Shown here: positions 1 to 11,351 of the stretch, in pieces | How the letters are laid out: every line of letters starts with the position of its first letter | How positions within the stretch are numbered: position 1 is the stretch's first letter | From: Filosporella fistucella | Taxonomy: Eukaryota > Ascomycota > Leotiomycetes > Helotiales | Length of the DNA: 64,000 nucleotides | Reading direction: 5' to 3' | Assembly: GCA_030077755.1 (NCBI GenBank) | Contig: JAQJZZ010000010.1 | Span: 1,488,001 to 1,552,000 of the forward strand | Translations under genes and position numbers: made by a program | Notes under the pieces: model-generated | What the model was told of the DNA's origin: nothing | The model's database searches: none | The model's input: the letters and a program-made list of their open reading frames with translations, nothing else

Positions 1-115
1 GACGAAGGCGATAGTATACCACGCCAGGTCCTCTGTAGCCAGGCGCTCGCAGAAGTTGACTCGAGGTCGTTTGGTGTCGATGATGTTGTGGTAGTCGGGA
101 GATCACCCTGGTTGT
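1..115 (-). other. Possible coding exon running off the left edge
   Basis: Read on the minus strand, this stretch has an open frame of about 38 residues that looks protein-like (it contains NFCERLATEDLAWYT) and runs out of the window. A TGA closes the frame just upstream, near 113, and an AACCAG acceptor lies close by, but no clean splice join to an upstream exon was found. The other frames are also open here. It may be the edge of a neighbouring gene; no family is recognised. Confidence 0.25.
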
Positions 116-2991
116 TAGAGGGAGGTAGGTAAGGTTGGAGGCGGGTCGAGGGTCACGATGCGAGAGTCGGGCGAACGACGTGATGCAACATCAACAACAA
201 GCTGGATAGAGAACAAAGAGAAACAAGTTGCGAGTTGCGAATTCCAGCACAGGCGGGCAAAACGGCTCAGTAATGACGTTGAATGTCTGCGACGGGGGAG
301 GAATTGAGAGGTGGTGGTGGCAGAGAGAAGAGAAGGGAATGGGGGAATAAATTGAAGTCAATGTTAATGTTAATGTTGGCGGTATCAAAAGTGAGAGTGG
401 TTGTTGCTTTCTACTGCCGGTGGGTTTTGGAGGGCTTTGGAAGGGAAAGGGAAAGGAAGGGGGATGGATGTGGCCGTGGAACACGGTAGGTGAGGTGAGT
501 GGTGGGTGGTGAGTGGTGAGTGGTGAGAGGAAGTGCAGGTGCAGGTGCAAGGACGAAAATTGGAACAGGCCGTCGGCGTCCACCTCCGCCTTGTTCCAGA
601 CTGCTTCACGTGATACATCCAGCATGCACATCATGTTTGCTAAGGTAACCTTGCCTTCAAAGTACCTGGGTAGCTCATGAAGGGGAGGAGCATCACGAAT
701 ATAAAATACTTGCCTTTCGAATGACACCATTCGAAAAGAAGTATGATCCACTGTATGTCCACATTTTGTTTTGGACCATTGTTACTTGGGACAATACATT
801 TGTAGCCGCATTTTAAGCATGTGGTACCTGGGCATTGGCAATGGTTGGAACAGAGTCAAAGCAGCAAATACCGGTACATTGAAATTAACGGTAAGGATCC
901 ATATCTGTGTAAAGGTACCTACCTAGGCAGGCGGCGCAGCCTCCATATTAAAGAGGCGAAAATAGAGTTGTAGGTACCTAGGTACCTTATGAATGACTGC
1001 CTTGTTCTTGCCCTAACACGTTAATTACCTACCTATAAATGCCGACAAGGCAGTCACACAGTACTCCTTGATTAGACGATGTGTTCTTAAACTTTTTGTA
1101 TGTATTGTTGTCCCTAGAAATTTCTGTCTGATTAACAATCTAACTCGCAAGGAGCCAGCCCAACTTGTTGAGACTTTACCTAACAGAAAAGAAATCCAAT
1201 GAGGAGTTGCAGGCCAAGACCAAGGACCAGTAAAAACATGCTCAACTGTTTCCTTTTCTGAAGCTAATTATAAAGTATGCCATGAGATCGCATCGCATCA
1301 AAAAGACTACAGTTATCTCTACAACCATTTGCAGTTTGGATGTGCTTAGGTAATGCGACCAAGCTATCACATGATCCAATTCAAACTGAGCAAACTCAGT
1401 GAAAATCTGATCGGGTAGTCTAGACTCATTTGAGACTAGCCAATTTCGACAGCTCAAAAAAGATTTCTTGCGGCTTCACCACACCAAAATTTTGACATTT
1501 ACAACAAAACACAACAGCGTCCTCCAGCATAGCACAGTACGCTCAGGACTTGTTGTGCTACTGCGACTATGGTATGTAATCTCTCTTTTCTCGCTCTGCC
1601 CTCGGTCGTCGATGATGACAATTCATAAATAACTTCTTTTCCCAACTAAATCGCCCATGATGAAGTCTATGCTGCTCGGGCTTCTCATACGTGGGGAGCT
1701 TGTTACTTGCCAGTACACCTTGTCTGAGACACGACCGTCCTTCAAAACAGCTTCTATTGTAGCTCTGATGGAACTTGCGCTGACTTCCATAAGATTTAGG
1801 TAACGATTCAGGATTCGCAGATATTGGTTCTGTCGCGCTTCAACATTAGCTGTCCAGCCACAGCTGTCTCGGCATGGCACCTCGTGCCTCGGGAACTAGA
1901 GTGGAATTATCGGCCATCACTCGAATTTGCTACACATATACATGCTCAGACTAACTTCTAGGTCCTTCACACTTCGTGGCACACCGCAAAAGGTCAGTCA
2001 ATATTGTTTTTCACACTTTCCCAGCTTTATGATGAAACACATACCACATTCGCAGTTTTCACTCGAGTTCCTACAGAACCTAACTTGGAACAAATGAGGG
2101 CAATATCTTCCTTGGATGTCTGATCAAGCTGATCTCACCGATTCTTCCAAACATCAACACCTATTTCCTCGGATTAGGCTAACATGTTTTATATCAGGTA
2201 ACTTTCGATGCAATATAATATTGGTGGCAGGTGGTTGTGGAGTGGGTTGTCGATACGAATCGGTTAGCATACACATTAAGGTCTATTGTAATCTAGAAAA
2301 TGGAATTTATTCTTATGAGGTCTCTTCATGTCTGTCAGCATATTCTCATTGCGTGCTTGGCCCTCGAGGCGCGTCAATTCAAGCTCCATACTGTTTCATT
2401 ATTCCTATATTCTCTACAGTGAAGTCGATGTTGTTTCGATCTGCTTGACTCTGAGTGATCGCAGTCTCCATGGTCGATCGACTGGTACAATCACACTACG
2501 GCCAATTGCTCCCCATTAGTCACCGGTCCTTGACGACTACCTTTCGAATTGGAAACTGGGTGTTTCCGTGACCAAACGTTTGCTGTAATTATATGAGCAG
2601 CTTATGACACTCCATCGTTGAGTTGACGTCGATATGCGCCATCAACACTTGGAGATGTACCTGCAGCATGATAAGCAAATTACGCTGCGTTTCACCTCAC
2701 ATTTGATTGTCTACTGTACCATGTGATCCATGGATCTGATGCAATTCATGTAAGTGAGGGACATAGCACGTAACATTTATTCAGAACATCAAATGACCTG
2801 CAAACTTTGAGGGAATTCATCTTCGTTCGAAGCAGATGCCCAGAACCAGAGTTATAGAAGCCTCGATTAGAGAGTGATGTTTTGGTAAAGTTTCTTATTC
2901 CTAAGGTCTTCTTTGTTCCATCGCCACTTATCGTCCCTAGAACAACATCACCTCTACCCCATATTGCACCCATATCGTTAAGGCAAGCTGC
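116..2991. other. Gene-poor stretch with low-complexity tracts
   Basis: No convincing gene was found in about 2.9 kb. Positions 285-560 are purine-rich on the plus strand with GGTGAGTG-type microsatellite runs near 490-535; the 186-codon minus-strand frame across it is mostly His/Pro/Ser/Leu low complexity and looks like a chance reading of this tract. Positions 830-1040 contain several TACCTAGGTA-like palindromic words. The frames at 1242-1457, 1623-1880 and 2116-2448 show no domain, signal or splice support. Confidence 0.5.
917..995. repeat. Cluster of ACCTAGGTA-type palindromic words
   Basis: Words built from GGTACC and CCTAGG recur closely: GGTACCTACCTAGGCAGG near 917 and GTAGGTACCTAGGTACCTT near 970-988. 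Related words occur at 1027 (ACCTACC) and 2991 (CCTAGGTAAG). They are short, imperfect and not in tandem. No function is assigned. Confidence 0.4.
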
Positions 2992-3484
2992 CTAGGTAAG
3001 GCACGTACAAGTTCTGTATTCATATTGCCAGCACGCCATCCATACACATCATTCATATCACCTACCCAGCATCATCACAAAGCCCACCCATCAAATTACC
3101 ATCTCTCACACAATTCGTCGAGCATGTTGACCAACAATCAATGACAAGGCTCTGTGGCTCTGGCTCAGCCTCACGTCCTTTGACGCCCGTCAAATAAGTA
3201 CAGTTTCCATCTGAAGAACATAACCCTCCTCGCAGATTCCCATAATTGACACAATTGGTTGAGTAGGTTAGCCAGCAGTCATTTTGAGGAGCTGGAGCTG
3301 CCTCTCGTTTCTTGACGTCTGTGAGACAGGTATATGTTCCTGCAGCATCACAGAGACCTCCTCGAAGGTTGCCATCGTTTACACAATTGGTTGAGCAGGT
3401 GGACCAGCAGTTGATGGCTTGGGGAGCAGCTGTTACACTTGTGGTGAGGGCGAGAATGGTAAGTGAGAGGAGTGAAAATTGCAT
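2992..3484 (-). CDS. Secreted precursor with three tandem defensin-like modules (Kex2-type repeat protein)
   Basis: Predicted 146-residue secreted precursor; exons 3484-3066 and 3013-2992, with a 52-bp GTAGGT...ACAG intron. Splicing replaces an early stop after GLCDDAG with TCTCLT and a new stop, which matches the end of module 1, so the intron is well supported. Residues 1-20 form a signal peptide ending SVTAA. Module 1 has Cys 26, 30, 34, 45 and 53. Module 2 has Cys 70, 78, 89 and 95. Module 3 has Cys 117, 121, 125, 136, 142 and 144, i.e. C-x3-C-x3-C-x10-C-x5-C-x-C with a GG before the fourth Cys, like CSalphabeta defensins. Modules are separated by KKR-EAAPAPQ (58-67) and KGR-EAEPEPQ (102-111), the layout of Kex2 plus dipeptidyl-peptidase-processed precursors. 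Module 1 has Tyr for Cys5; module 2 has Tyr for Cys2 and Cys6. Defensin assignment is by spacing only; an effector or signalling peptide is also possible. Confidence 0.75.
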
Positions 3485-3541
3485 TTTGGTGTTTGTACAA
3501 GTAATATAATGTTTATGATTTATGGTATGATTTCGATGATA

Positions 3542-3549
3542 GATATATT
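3542..3549 (-). promoter_or_regulatory. Candidate TATA element of the peptide precursor gene
   Basis: The minus-strand word AATATATC lies about 60 nt upstream of the ATG at 3484. The surrounding DNA is AT-rich, so this is only a candidate. Confidence 0.25.
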
Positions 3550-5133
3550 GCTCTCAAGGCAATTGTTGAGTTGTATAACTTGACGAATATATGGAGAAGA
3601 TGAGAGACGAATCCAGCATTTCTTGGAGAGCGGATAGGAATACACACACCTCCACAGCTAAACCATCGACTTTTCACGCTTGAGATATGGACGGCAGTTG
3701 TATCTTTAGACTTGAGCTACTGCCGAATAGTCTCGCGGCCACGGAAAATGCCAACGGTAAAGGTAGGAAGCAATTGTGAAGCCCGGGAGTTGCGTCACTG
3801 ACGGCTATATCGTAGGGCAACGAACAAGGCTCACGAGAGCTATTGTGTATACTTCTAATCGAGGAAAGTATAATAGAATTCAGTCTGAGCTCTTTGATTC
3901 CCACTTGCCTTCTCAAGCCTCCAATCCTCACGGATGTTGATCCAGACTGCCCCGAGCTCTGTAGATTGTCAGAGCCCGACTGAGAAAACTCTACGCTTGA
4001 GACTTCAATGGCAGAGCTATTTTGACTGAAGAACATCTTAAACAAGAAATGCTTCCCGAATAAGAGATTCCAGGAGCATCTAGCTCCTCCAGCCGGCAGA
4101 TCCGGTCAGGTCATTGTCTTTTCCTTCCGACATAGGGGAACAACGAACTCAATCGAGAGCCTATTGAAGACTGGCCGCAACTTTACGACCACTCAAAGCC
4201 GCCAAAGGCCAGACCAGGTGGTGTGGTATTTTGTCACATTGCGTCACGGTGCTCTGACATCGATGGCCCGAGACCTACTGGCGACTTGAGACTTTAGCTT
4301 CAGCACCGAGAATTTACAGCCATGTGGAAAGCACCATCAATATCTTACTGGTTTGCAAGACACACCTTAAGTGGGTTTCGATCTATTTCTAGCGTTGATT
4401 ATTCGTATAGTCCTGCATTGTGCAGAATTGAGATTCCCTGAGCTGTGTCAAGCTTTCGATATTGGGGCTCCGCACGTCTTTGCGGCTCTTAGGTACTGTG
4501 CTAGCTTCATTTCGATCAACTAATCGGACCCTTGAAACTACTTCTGGGAGGTATGCTGTGGAGCCTCCCCTTCTCACATTTTATGCCGCCCCGATCTTGA
4601 AAATTAGCATTGGCTGTATTTCTCTCCTCCATCATTGGTGATCATCGCGGCACGCTGAGTCCCTGATATTCAATTTTCCATTCCTGTCCAGGTTTAAAGA
4701 ACGCATATCTGAAGCTGGTCTATATGCGTGAATCAAATCGAGATTTAATACAGTTGAATGTTTTGTTGGGAAACGGGATACTCGTATTTCTGATTGACTG
4801 ATTTGCTTACCCTATTTTCATTTGAGGTGTTTTGCACGCTGGAAAATTGAATGGTCACATAGTTAAGAGAATCGATCGTTATCTCAAGGTCTTGATTCAT
4901 AAAATTGTAACCACTCTCACACACGAGCACGTGTTGCGTATTTATTAGTTCTTCAAATTTGGAAAAGGCATTGGTAATGAATCCATGAAGCTCACGACTG
5001 GATATCGAATGCATTTTGGCGAAATCTAAATCTGTCCTCTGAGTTTTGTCATCTATTGATTTTTGTAATCTATAAGTATGTAGGTAATGGATTTGCGTGA
5101 GCTATTATCTGTCTGAATATACCCAACACCTTC
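3550..5133. other. Intergenic, no gene supported
   Basis: About 1.6 kb between the peptide precursor and LYS2. Open frames at 3674-4045, 4389-4577 and 4745-5014 on the minus strand are short, lack recognisable domains or signal peptides, and have no splice context. A 6-bp hairpin (AGGAGC / GCTCCT) lies near 4071-4087. Confidence 0.5.
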
Positions 5134-8100
5134 TCAAACTAGGGCACCGCGACCACCCACTCTCAACAATGCAGCCTTCTGTTCCGGGCTGATGTTGACT
5201 TCGGGCAAAACTTTTGTGCCCTTCGCAGCTGGCAGTTTCAAGAATCCAATGCCAGCAAGATATGCGAGATATTTACCCATGATTTCTTCATCCACATATC
5301 CACCAGCGGAAATATCTTCACCTGTGAACTCAGCATCCGCCTTGAGGGCAGAAGCAGCGTTTTCGTCAGCCATCTCGGGGGCAATGGTGTCGGCAGGTAA
5401 GTCAGTCGTTGCGAAGTGGTAGAGAGGCATTCTATTCATGTCAGTACAGGTATATGAATATAGGACAGTAAACTCACAAAGCATGTTGTTCGTTGCCCTC
5501 TTCAGAAGCATATGCTTCCAGCTTCTTACTCCAAACCCGATACTCCACTTCAGGCACATCATATCCATATGTTTGAAGCGTGGCTAAGTACTGGCTAAAG
5601 GTCAATCTGGGATGACTTGTCACCTGTGCCACACCAAGAGGCGACTTGGGTGGGCTCAACGCTGCTGCTACTACAACTCTTGCAACGTGGTTCACGGGAA
5701 CCATGTTCACCGTGTTAGAGATATTGGGTCTGCAGCCCAGCTGTATACAGCCCTTCGCCATACGGATGAGGAAATCATCTGTATTTGTCACCCCCGATAT
5801 CCTATCTCCAGTTACATAACCAGGGCGGATGATGGTGCCGCGCAGACCTCTTGATCCTGCAGCTTTCACGAGGTACTCGGCAACCCATTTAGATTGACCG
5901 TATCCCGTCCCAAGTCCTGTCGCACTGCCAAATAGATCATCTGATTCAGCTACAGGAGTTCCAGCTGAAGATTGATCCACGAAATGTTTTGTATCGAGGA
6001 CTGAGGTCGAGGAGACGAAGGAGAGGAATTTGGGAGTACCAGTTGCGCAGAAAGATAGTATGTCCAATGTTCCTTGGACGTTTGCGGCTTTGAGATTGCT
6101 ATATGGATATACCCAATGGACGAAAGCACCGTTGTGGATGACTACGTTGACTTCTTGCGAGAGTGTGTTCCATACTGATTCCGAAAGGCCAAGACGTGGC
6201 TCTCCCAAATTACCTACGACACATGTGATACGAGCTGCCCAAGATGGGTTCCAGACGCCATATGCTTGACAGGTTTGAGTGACTCGATCGAGTGCTGCTA
6301 CTGGATCCAGAGCACGAACGTGTGTTATGACTTTGATTGGCGGTGATTTTCGAGTAAGGAGATCGCGGAGTAGGTAGGCTCCAAGAAATCCAGTTGCTCC
6401 GGTAAGGAACACAGTGAGAGGTGTAGAAGAGGTGATTTTTGAGTCGGCGGAAGGGAAACTTTCTGGGAGAGTCTTGAGGAGAGTTTTAGCATCTGCGGCG
6501 TAGTCTTCGACTGATTCCACATGGCCATTTGGTTCTCCATTGGAGGATGATCGCCGATTTATCTCAGCAGCGAATGTCTTTAGCGTGGGGTTTTGGAAAA
6601 TTGCGCTCATGTTAATATTGATCCCAGTCCACTTGCGGTTGACCTTGAATAGCATTTGCTGGGCGAGAATACTATGCCCTCCAATGTCGAAGAAAGAGTC
6701 ATCGGGGCTGAGCGTCCTCTCGTCAATTGTAGCAATCAAAGAACCCCAAATGCTAGCAACCTCTTTTTCTGTCTCAGAAAGTTCGACAAAAGCACCTTTC
6801 GGTCTCGCAGCTGCAAATTGAGCTGCGTCTGGAAACGGAAGTGCTGGCTTGTCCTTCTTTCCATTTGGGTTAAGAGGGAATTTCTCCAATGGAATAATAA
6901 CCTCAGGGATAGCATACGAAGGCAGTTTTTCCTTCAAGTATTGCTTAATGTCATCACCTAGGGGCCAGAATCTTCGAAGCCTGCCTTGAATTCCTTCACC
7001 AGAGGTATCATCTTCCAATCCCTTCTGCTTAAGCCATTTGGCCCATTTTTGCATGTCGGGCACAATGTAACTAACAAGTGTTTGCTCCTCGTCCTTATTT
7101 CTCCGGACCAAGGTGACATTGTCCAGAACCATAACGTGATCAGATAAATATTTGTCGATCTCACCAAGTTCAATTCGGAATCCACGAATCTTGACTTGGT
7201 CATCTGCACGGCCAACACACTCAACATCTCCTGTAGATGTATATCGGCCTAAATCCCCCGACCTGTACATCCGATCCCTGGGTCCGAAGTAAAATTCTCT
7301 CCAAGGCTCTTCAGCGGCAGATTTTGCTAATTTCTTGTCTTCTTCAACCCACTTGGAATTATCAATGAACCAGCTATCAACGAATTTGGTCTTGGTGAGC
7401 TCATCACTCCCGAGATAGCCTTCAGCCAGTCCAGCAGCGCGGACATATATCTCTCCAATCTCACCAACATCACATACTCGATTTCGGTTTTCACGGTCGA
7501 CAATTAGAAGCTGGACATCCTTCATCCCTTTGCCTGCGGGGATCACGTTTCCCATGTTCTCCAGATATTCTGGATCTGATGCTCGACTCGGGATCTCAAA
7601 ATAGCTGACTGCCCGTTGTGTTTCAGTCGTGCCATACATGTTCACAATGAACACGTTTGGTGCTAGTCTTTGCAATGATTTGCAGTCTCTCTTGATAAGA
7701 ATGTCTCCTACGAAGAAAGAGTGATGTAAAGCTGGAAACTCAGCGCTGGCTCCACCAACAAGAATTTGGCCCATGGCTGGAGTCAAATGCGTGACCGTGG
7801 CACCATGTTCTCGCATCCACTCGGCTAGTCTCTCGTGTTGGATATCATCCTTAGAAGGAACCAAGAGTTGGGCCCCTAAGAAGAGAGGTGTGAAAATGTC
7901 TCGTTGGATAGGATCATGGGCAATTCCGCTCAACATTGTAAACTTATCATCCTTGGTGAGTTTGAATTGTTCTGCCATCCAGTCGAAGTAGTATGCAAGA
8001 GAGTAATGTCTCCCGCGAACCCCTTTGGGACGGCCTTCTGAACCTGATGTGAATGACAAAGTGGGGGTAGAGTCCGGGCCGACGACGACGCCTGGACTCT

Positions 8101-8668
8101 TGCTCTTCAAGGACAACTGGTCCACCAAAACGTCCTTGCCGTTGACGTTTCCGCCAACAAGAGTTCCATCATCCTTCAGCTCCAATCCTGGGACCTCAGT
8201 TCGAAGGTGGAGATTCTCCTTGATGAAGCTTCTGACCTTTTCAGTGAGTGCTCCAGCTTCCCGAGTTGCCTTATCAATGACAACCAATGCTCTCGGTCTT
8301 GCTACATCCAAGTAGATATTTTGTCGGTCCGGAGGATAAGAAGGATCAATGACGGAAAATGTAGCTCCAGCTTTCAAAATTCCCATAACAGTTACAACTA
8401 GATCTACACCTCGATAGCTGTAGGACATAACAACTTCACCCCGTTGAATGCCGGATTGCACTAAATGATGGGCCAGTATGTTTGAGGCTTCATTGATCTG
8501 GTGGTAGGTAAACTCTCTCCGGGGCGATGACTCGGATGCTGTTTCCACAACACAGAGTCTATCTGGATGAGCCTCTGCGTTGGTGGTGAATATATCCTGA
8601 ATTGCTCCTCGGAAAGCAGACCAGTGAAGATCCGCAGTGGGATCTGGGAGATCAGGTTTGGTGGCCAT
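5134..8668 (-). CDS. LYS2: L-2-aminoadipate reductase (alpha-aminoadipate pathway of lysine synthesis)
   Basis: NRPS-like enzyme that activates alpha-aminoadipate with ATP, loads it on a phosphopantetheine arm and reduces it with NADPH to the semialdehyde. Exons 8668-5478 and 5431-5134, 46-bp intron (GTGAGT...ATAG) joining EQHAL to MPLYHF; 1162 residues. The adenylation domain spans about 15-610: A3 TSGSEGRPKG (207-216), A5 NMYGTTE (343-349), A7 YRSGDLGRY (468-476), A8 KIRGFRIELGEID (493-505), A10 NPNGKKDKPAL. The carrier motif DIGGHS has Ser 666. The reductase domain from about 752 has TGATGFLG (757-764) and YGQSK with Tyr 923 and Lys 927. The protein lacks the roughly 220-residue N-terminal extension of yeast Lys2. 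The frame stays open for about 100 nt upstream of the chosen ATG to a TTTCTTAG acceptor-like site, so an extra 5' exon cannot be excluded, but the bases in between do not resemble Lys2. An Sfp/Lys5-type phosphopantetheinyl transferase is needed; none is seen here. Confidence 0.95.
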
Positions 8669-9509
8669 TGCGATGTAGGGAATATGGTCGAGTTGGTCAA
8701 TTGACTTTCCGTGTCCAACTATGATCTGATAGAGAAGGCTGATCGTGGTGATACAGAGCCTTGACTAAGAAATATGGGGAGTTGGCTAGGGTAACCTTCT
8801 GTTGAGGAGTGAGGATTGAATACTTGTTTGTCAAGTTCAGTCACCCATGAAGGAATGATTGCGTAAGAGATTGTCCTCAAAATTAAGACGAGAGGAATTC
8901 ATAAATAGTCATTCCAGATTCAAAGGGAAACTGATTGTTTTCAAAGCGGAGTCACACAGCAATTGGGATTTTCAGCCTTGCATTTCCGTTGCCAAAATTT
9001 GGCCGAGCAGAAAAAATTGTGTGCCGTCATCGGCAGGGCATGCGTGGCTGATCACGTGCAGGACACCAGGAGGTGGGGGTGTAGCCGTAGCACAGGCACG
9101 GGGTGACACTTCTAAAACGACAAGGACAAGTTGCTAGTCGCACATTTATAGAACAGAACGGGGAGGCTACGGGGTCCGGGAGAAGGCCAAGAAACATCGT
9201 ATCGCATTCAACTCTCGTTCAAACGTTTTCCCTCAAACTTGTCCATTGACTGTATCACACAAATCTTTCCTCCTTGTTCCTTTTTTGCGCGTTAATTTTA
9301 TCTTTCGTTTTAATTGTTTCAATCGTAGAAGAGTGTGAAGGTATTTGGCGCTCTTCAAGGACCGCGTCACCCCCAAAAGGAGCGGGATTTCGGCAGGGAA
9401 GTTGCCATTCAGAAGCTTTCGCGGCTCAACCACATCTCTCCCAATGCCATCTTAATTGATTTGCTTGTCTGTTGTTAACAACTGCTTCGAGGTCTCTTTT
9501 CCACTCAAT
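8669..9509. promoter_or_regulatory. Divergent promoter region between LYS2 and the membrane-protein gene
   Basis: About 840 bp separate the two divergent starts and must hold both promoters. The only open frames are short and patternless. A pyrimidine-rich stretch at 9230-9330 precedes the rightward gene, as is common upstream of fungal genes. No specific operator is claimed. Confidence 0.5.
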
Positions 9510-11351
9510 ATGCCGGTTCAACGCAGGATTTTCGGCCGTCCGCTGCCACCAATGCCTCCACGTCGAATGGCTGTCTTACTTGGGACAATTGCGGTGTTTG
9601 CAGTCATGACTCTCGTATTCACACTTCCAAATTCAGTACCCAGCAGATTCACCGACCACAAAATATCCCTTCCGAAGCCTCACAAGCCTCACCTCCCGAG
9701 TATCCTCAACCCATTCAGACAGGCGGCACATCCACCGCCAGTTCAAGATAACAGCACCAGCGGAGAAGCATCGTGGTACAGCAATTGGAACTGGCTGAGC
9801 CCGTTCTCTTCATCTGTCACACTTGACGAGAATCGATCTTTACTTCCACCTCTCTTAAAACGACCGCCGATTTTCACATATTACGATCATACTTTGGAGA
9901 GGGATCAAGAATTGAAGGATGCCGAAAATCAAGTACTGCTTACATGGAGGAGGGCATGGTGGGCGCAGGGCTTCAGGCCAATGATATTGGGCCCAGCGGA
10001 AGCTATGAACAATCCTCTTTATACCGAACTTCAATTGAAAGAGCTGGAGCCTCCAATGAAGACCGAGTTATCGAGGTGGTTGGCCTGGGAGAATATGGGA
10101 ACAGGAATTCTTTGCAATTATCTCCTTCTCCCAATGGGCTCTCACGAAGATCCGCTTCTTGCTTTTCTTCGCAGAGGACAGTACATCTCTCTGACTAGAT
10201 TTGACAAGCTTGGGAGTGGCCTATTCGCAGGTCCAAAAAGTGCAATTACATCAGCTGTGAAAGAAGCTCTCGCCAACAAGGACTTGAAAGGTGCAAAAGA
10301 CTTCATAAGTGGTGTGAAACCAGAAGTCTTCGAAATTGAATCAAAGCACGGAGCATTGGCATATTACGATGTCAACACGATCAAGGATAAATATCCCAAA
10401 ATAGCGGATGACATTGTTGGTACTGGGGCGAAGGGAATGTTGATCTTGAATCAGCTCACTCTGGCACATCTCCACACCACCTGGCAGAACATATTCTCTA
10501 AAGGCATTGCCGTTGTTAAACCTCTGCCGCTGCACATGACACAAGCTATTGAGCCTGCTTTGAAGCTGGCTAATTTCTTAGCTCAATGTCCAGATTCGCC
10601 AATGCCTTCCTCTTGCCCTCCAAACTTCCCGCGATGTAAGCCGTGTATTGCATCTACACCGATGAAAGTCACAACACCGTCTATTTATCTTAACACGACC
10701 GAGCTATATACCATCGGAACTGTGCCACATCCATACACCAACGCGTTATTGACCTCCTGGCTTGACGAAATCACTGTGAGATGGATCCGACGAGAGTCTG
10801 ACCGTGACCCTTGGCTTTCGAGCCTTACCAAACAGATACTTGGTACCGGCGTCTCTGGTGCTCCTCGTGTCATCAAATTCAAGGAAGCAGTAGCTAGCGA
10901 GTTTGGACAATCGCACTCTCTTTGGATCACAGCTGAGAAAGAAATGCCAGACGATCTTGACTGGCATTTCGGCTTTACCATTCCTCGAAATGCTACCGAC
11001 ACTGGCAAGTCAGAGACTCCTGTTCCAGGGCCTGAAAGGAGACCTCAGGAGAAGCCAGACCCAGCAAATGGACCCGTGCCTACAGTGGAAGAGATTGAGA
11101 AGGAGAAGATGTTATTAAAACGGGCAAAAGAATTCGGGGCTTCCAGGAATCCGGAGGAAGAGAAGCTGAAGTCTTCGATTGAAGCCTGGAACCTCGCCGA
11201 TACAGAAGCATGGCGATTCGCGAGAGCTTTCTTGGCCCGCAGCCGGGTTGAGAGACTGAAGTGGGAGGAGGAGGAAAAACGCTACGCTGGTGGAGCTGGA
11301 GCTGAAAGAAGCAAATCCGGTGGATGGGGTCGATGGTTTGATGATCGTTAG
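9510..11351 (+). CDS. Type II membrane protein, probably Golgi, function unassigned
   Basis: Intronless gene of 613 residues from the ATG at 9510; an in-frame ATG at 9456 would add 18 residues. The later start is preferred because it gives a short basic N-terminus (MPVQRRIFGRPLPPMPPRR) directly before one hydrophobic segment (about residues 20-40), the type II signal-anchor layout. A Pro/Ser-rich stem (about 45-125) leads into a conserved-looking region with LTWRRAWWAQGFRPMILG and SRWLAWENMGTG, then a region with two CxxC-like pairs (CPPNFPRCKPC). The C-terminal 120 residues are charged and partly helical. The layout resembles Golgi glycosyltransferases, but no DxD motif or named family was recognised, so no activity is asserted. 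It converges with the SET gene. Confidence 0.8.
   Translation: MPVQRRIFGRPLPPMPPRRMAVLLGTIAVFAVMTLVFTLPNSVPSRFTDHKISLPKPHKPHLPSILNPFRQAAHPPPVQDNSTSGEASWYSNWNWLSPFSSSVTLDENRSLLPPLLKRPPIFTYYDHTLERDQELKDAENQVLLTWRRAWWAQGFRPMILGPAEAMNNPLYTELQLKELEPPMKTELSRWLAWENMGTGILCNYLLLPMGSHEDPLLAFLRRGQYISLTRFDKLGSGLFAGPKSAITSAVKEALANKDLKGAKDFISGVKPEVFEIESKHGALAYYDVNTIKDKYPKIADDIVGTGAKGMLILNQLTLAHLHTTWQNIFSKGIAVVKPLPLHMTQAIEPALKLANFLAQCPDSPMPSSCPPNFPRCKPCIASTPMKVTTPSIYLNTTELYTIGTVPHPYTNALLTSWLDEITVRWIRRESDRDPWLSSLTKQILGTGVSGAPRVIKFKEAVASEFGQSHSLWITAEKEMPDDLDWHFGFTIPRNATDTGKSETPVPGPERRPQEKPDPANGPVPTVEEIEKEKMLLKRAKEFGASRNPEEEKLKSSIEAWNLADTEAWRFARAFLARSRVERLKWEEEEKRYAGGAGAERSKSGGWGRWFDDR

Noticed and set aside
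191..751. 186-codon minus-strand frame
   Set aside because: The bulk is a His/Pro/Ser/Leu low-complexity reading of a purine-rich tract; no domain, signal or conserved pattern.
3674..4045. 123-codon minus-strand frame
   Set aside because: Ser-rich with no family, no splice context and no signal peptide; composition fits a chance frame.
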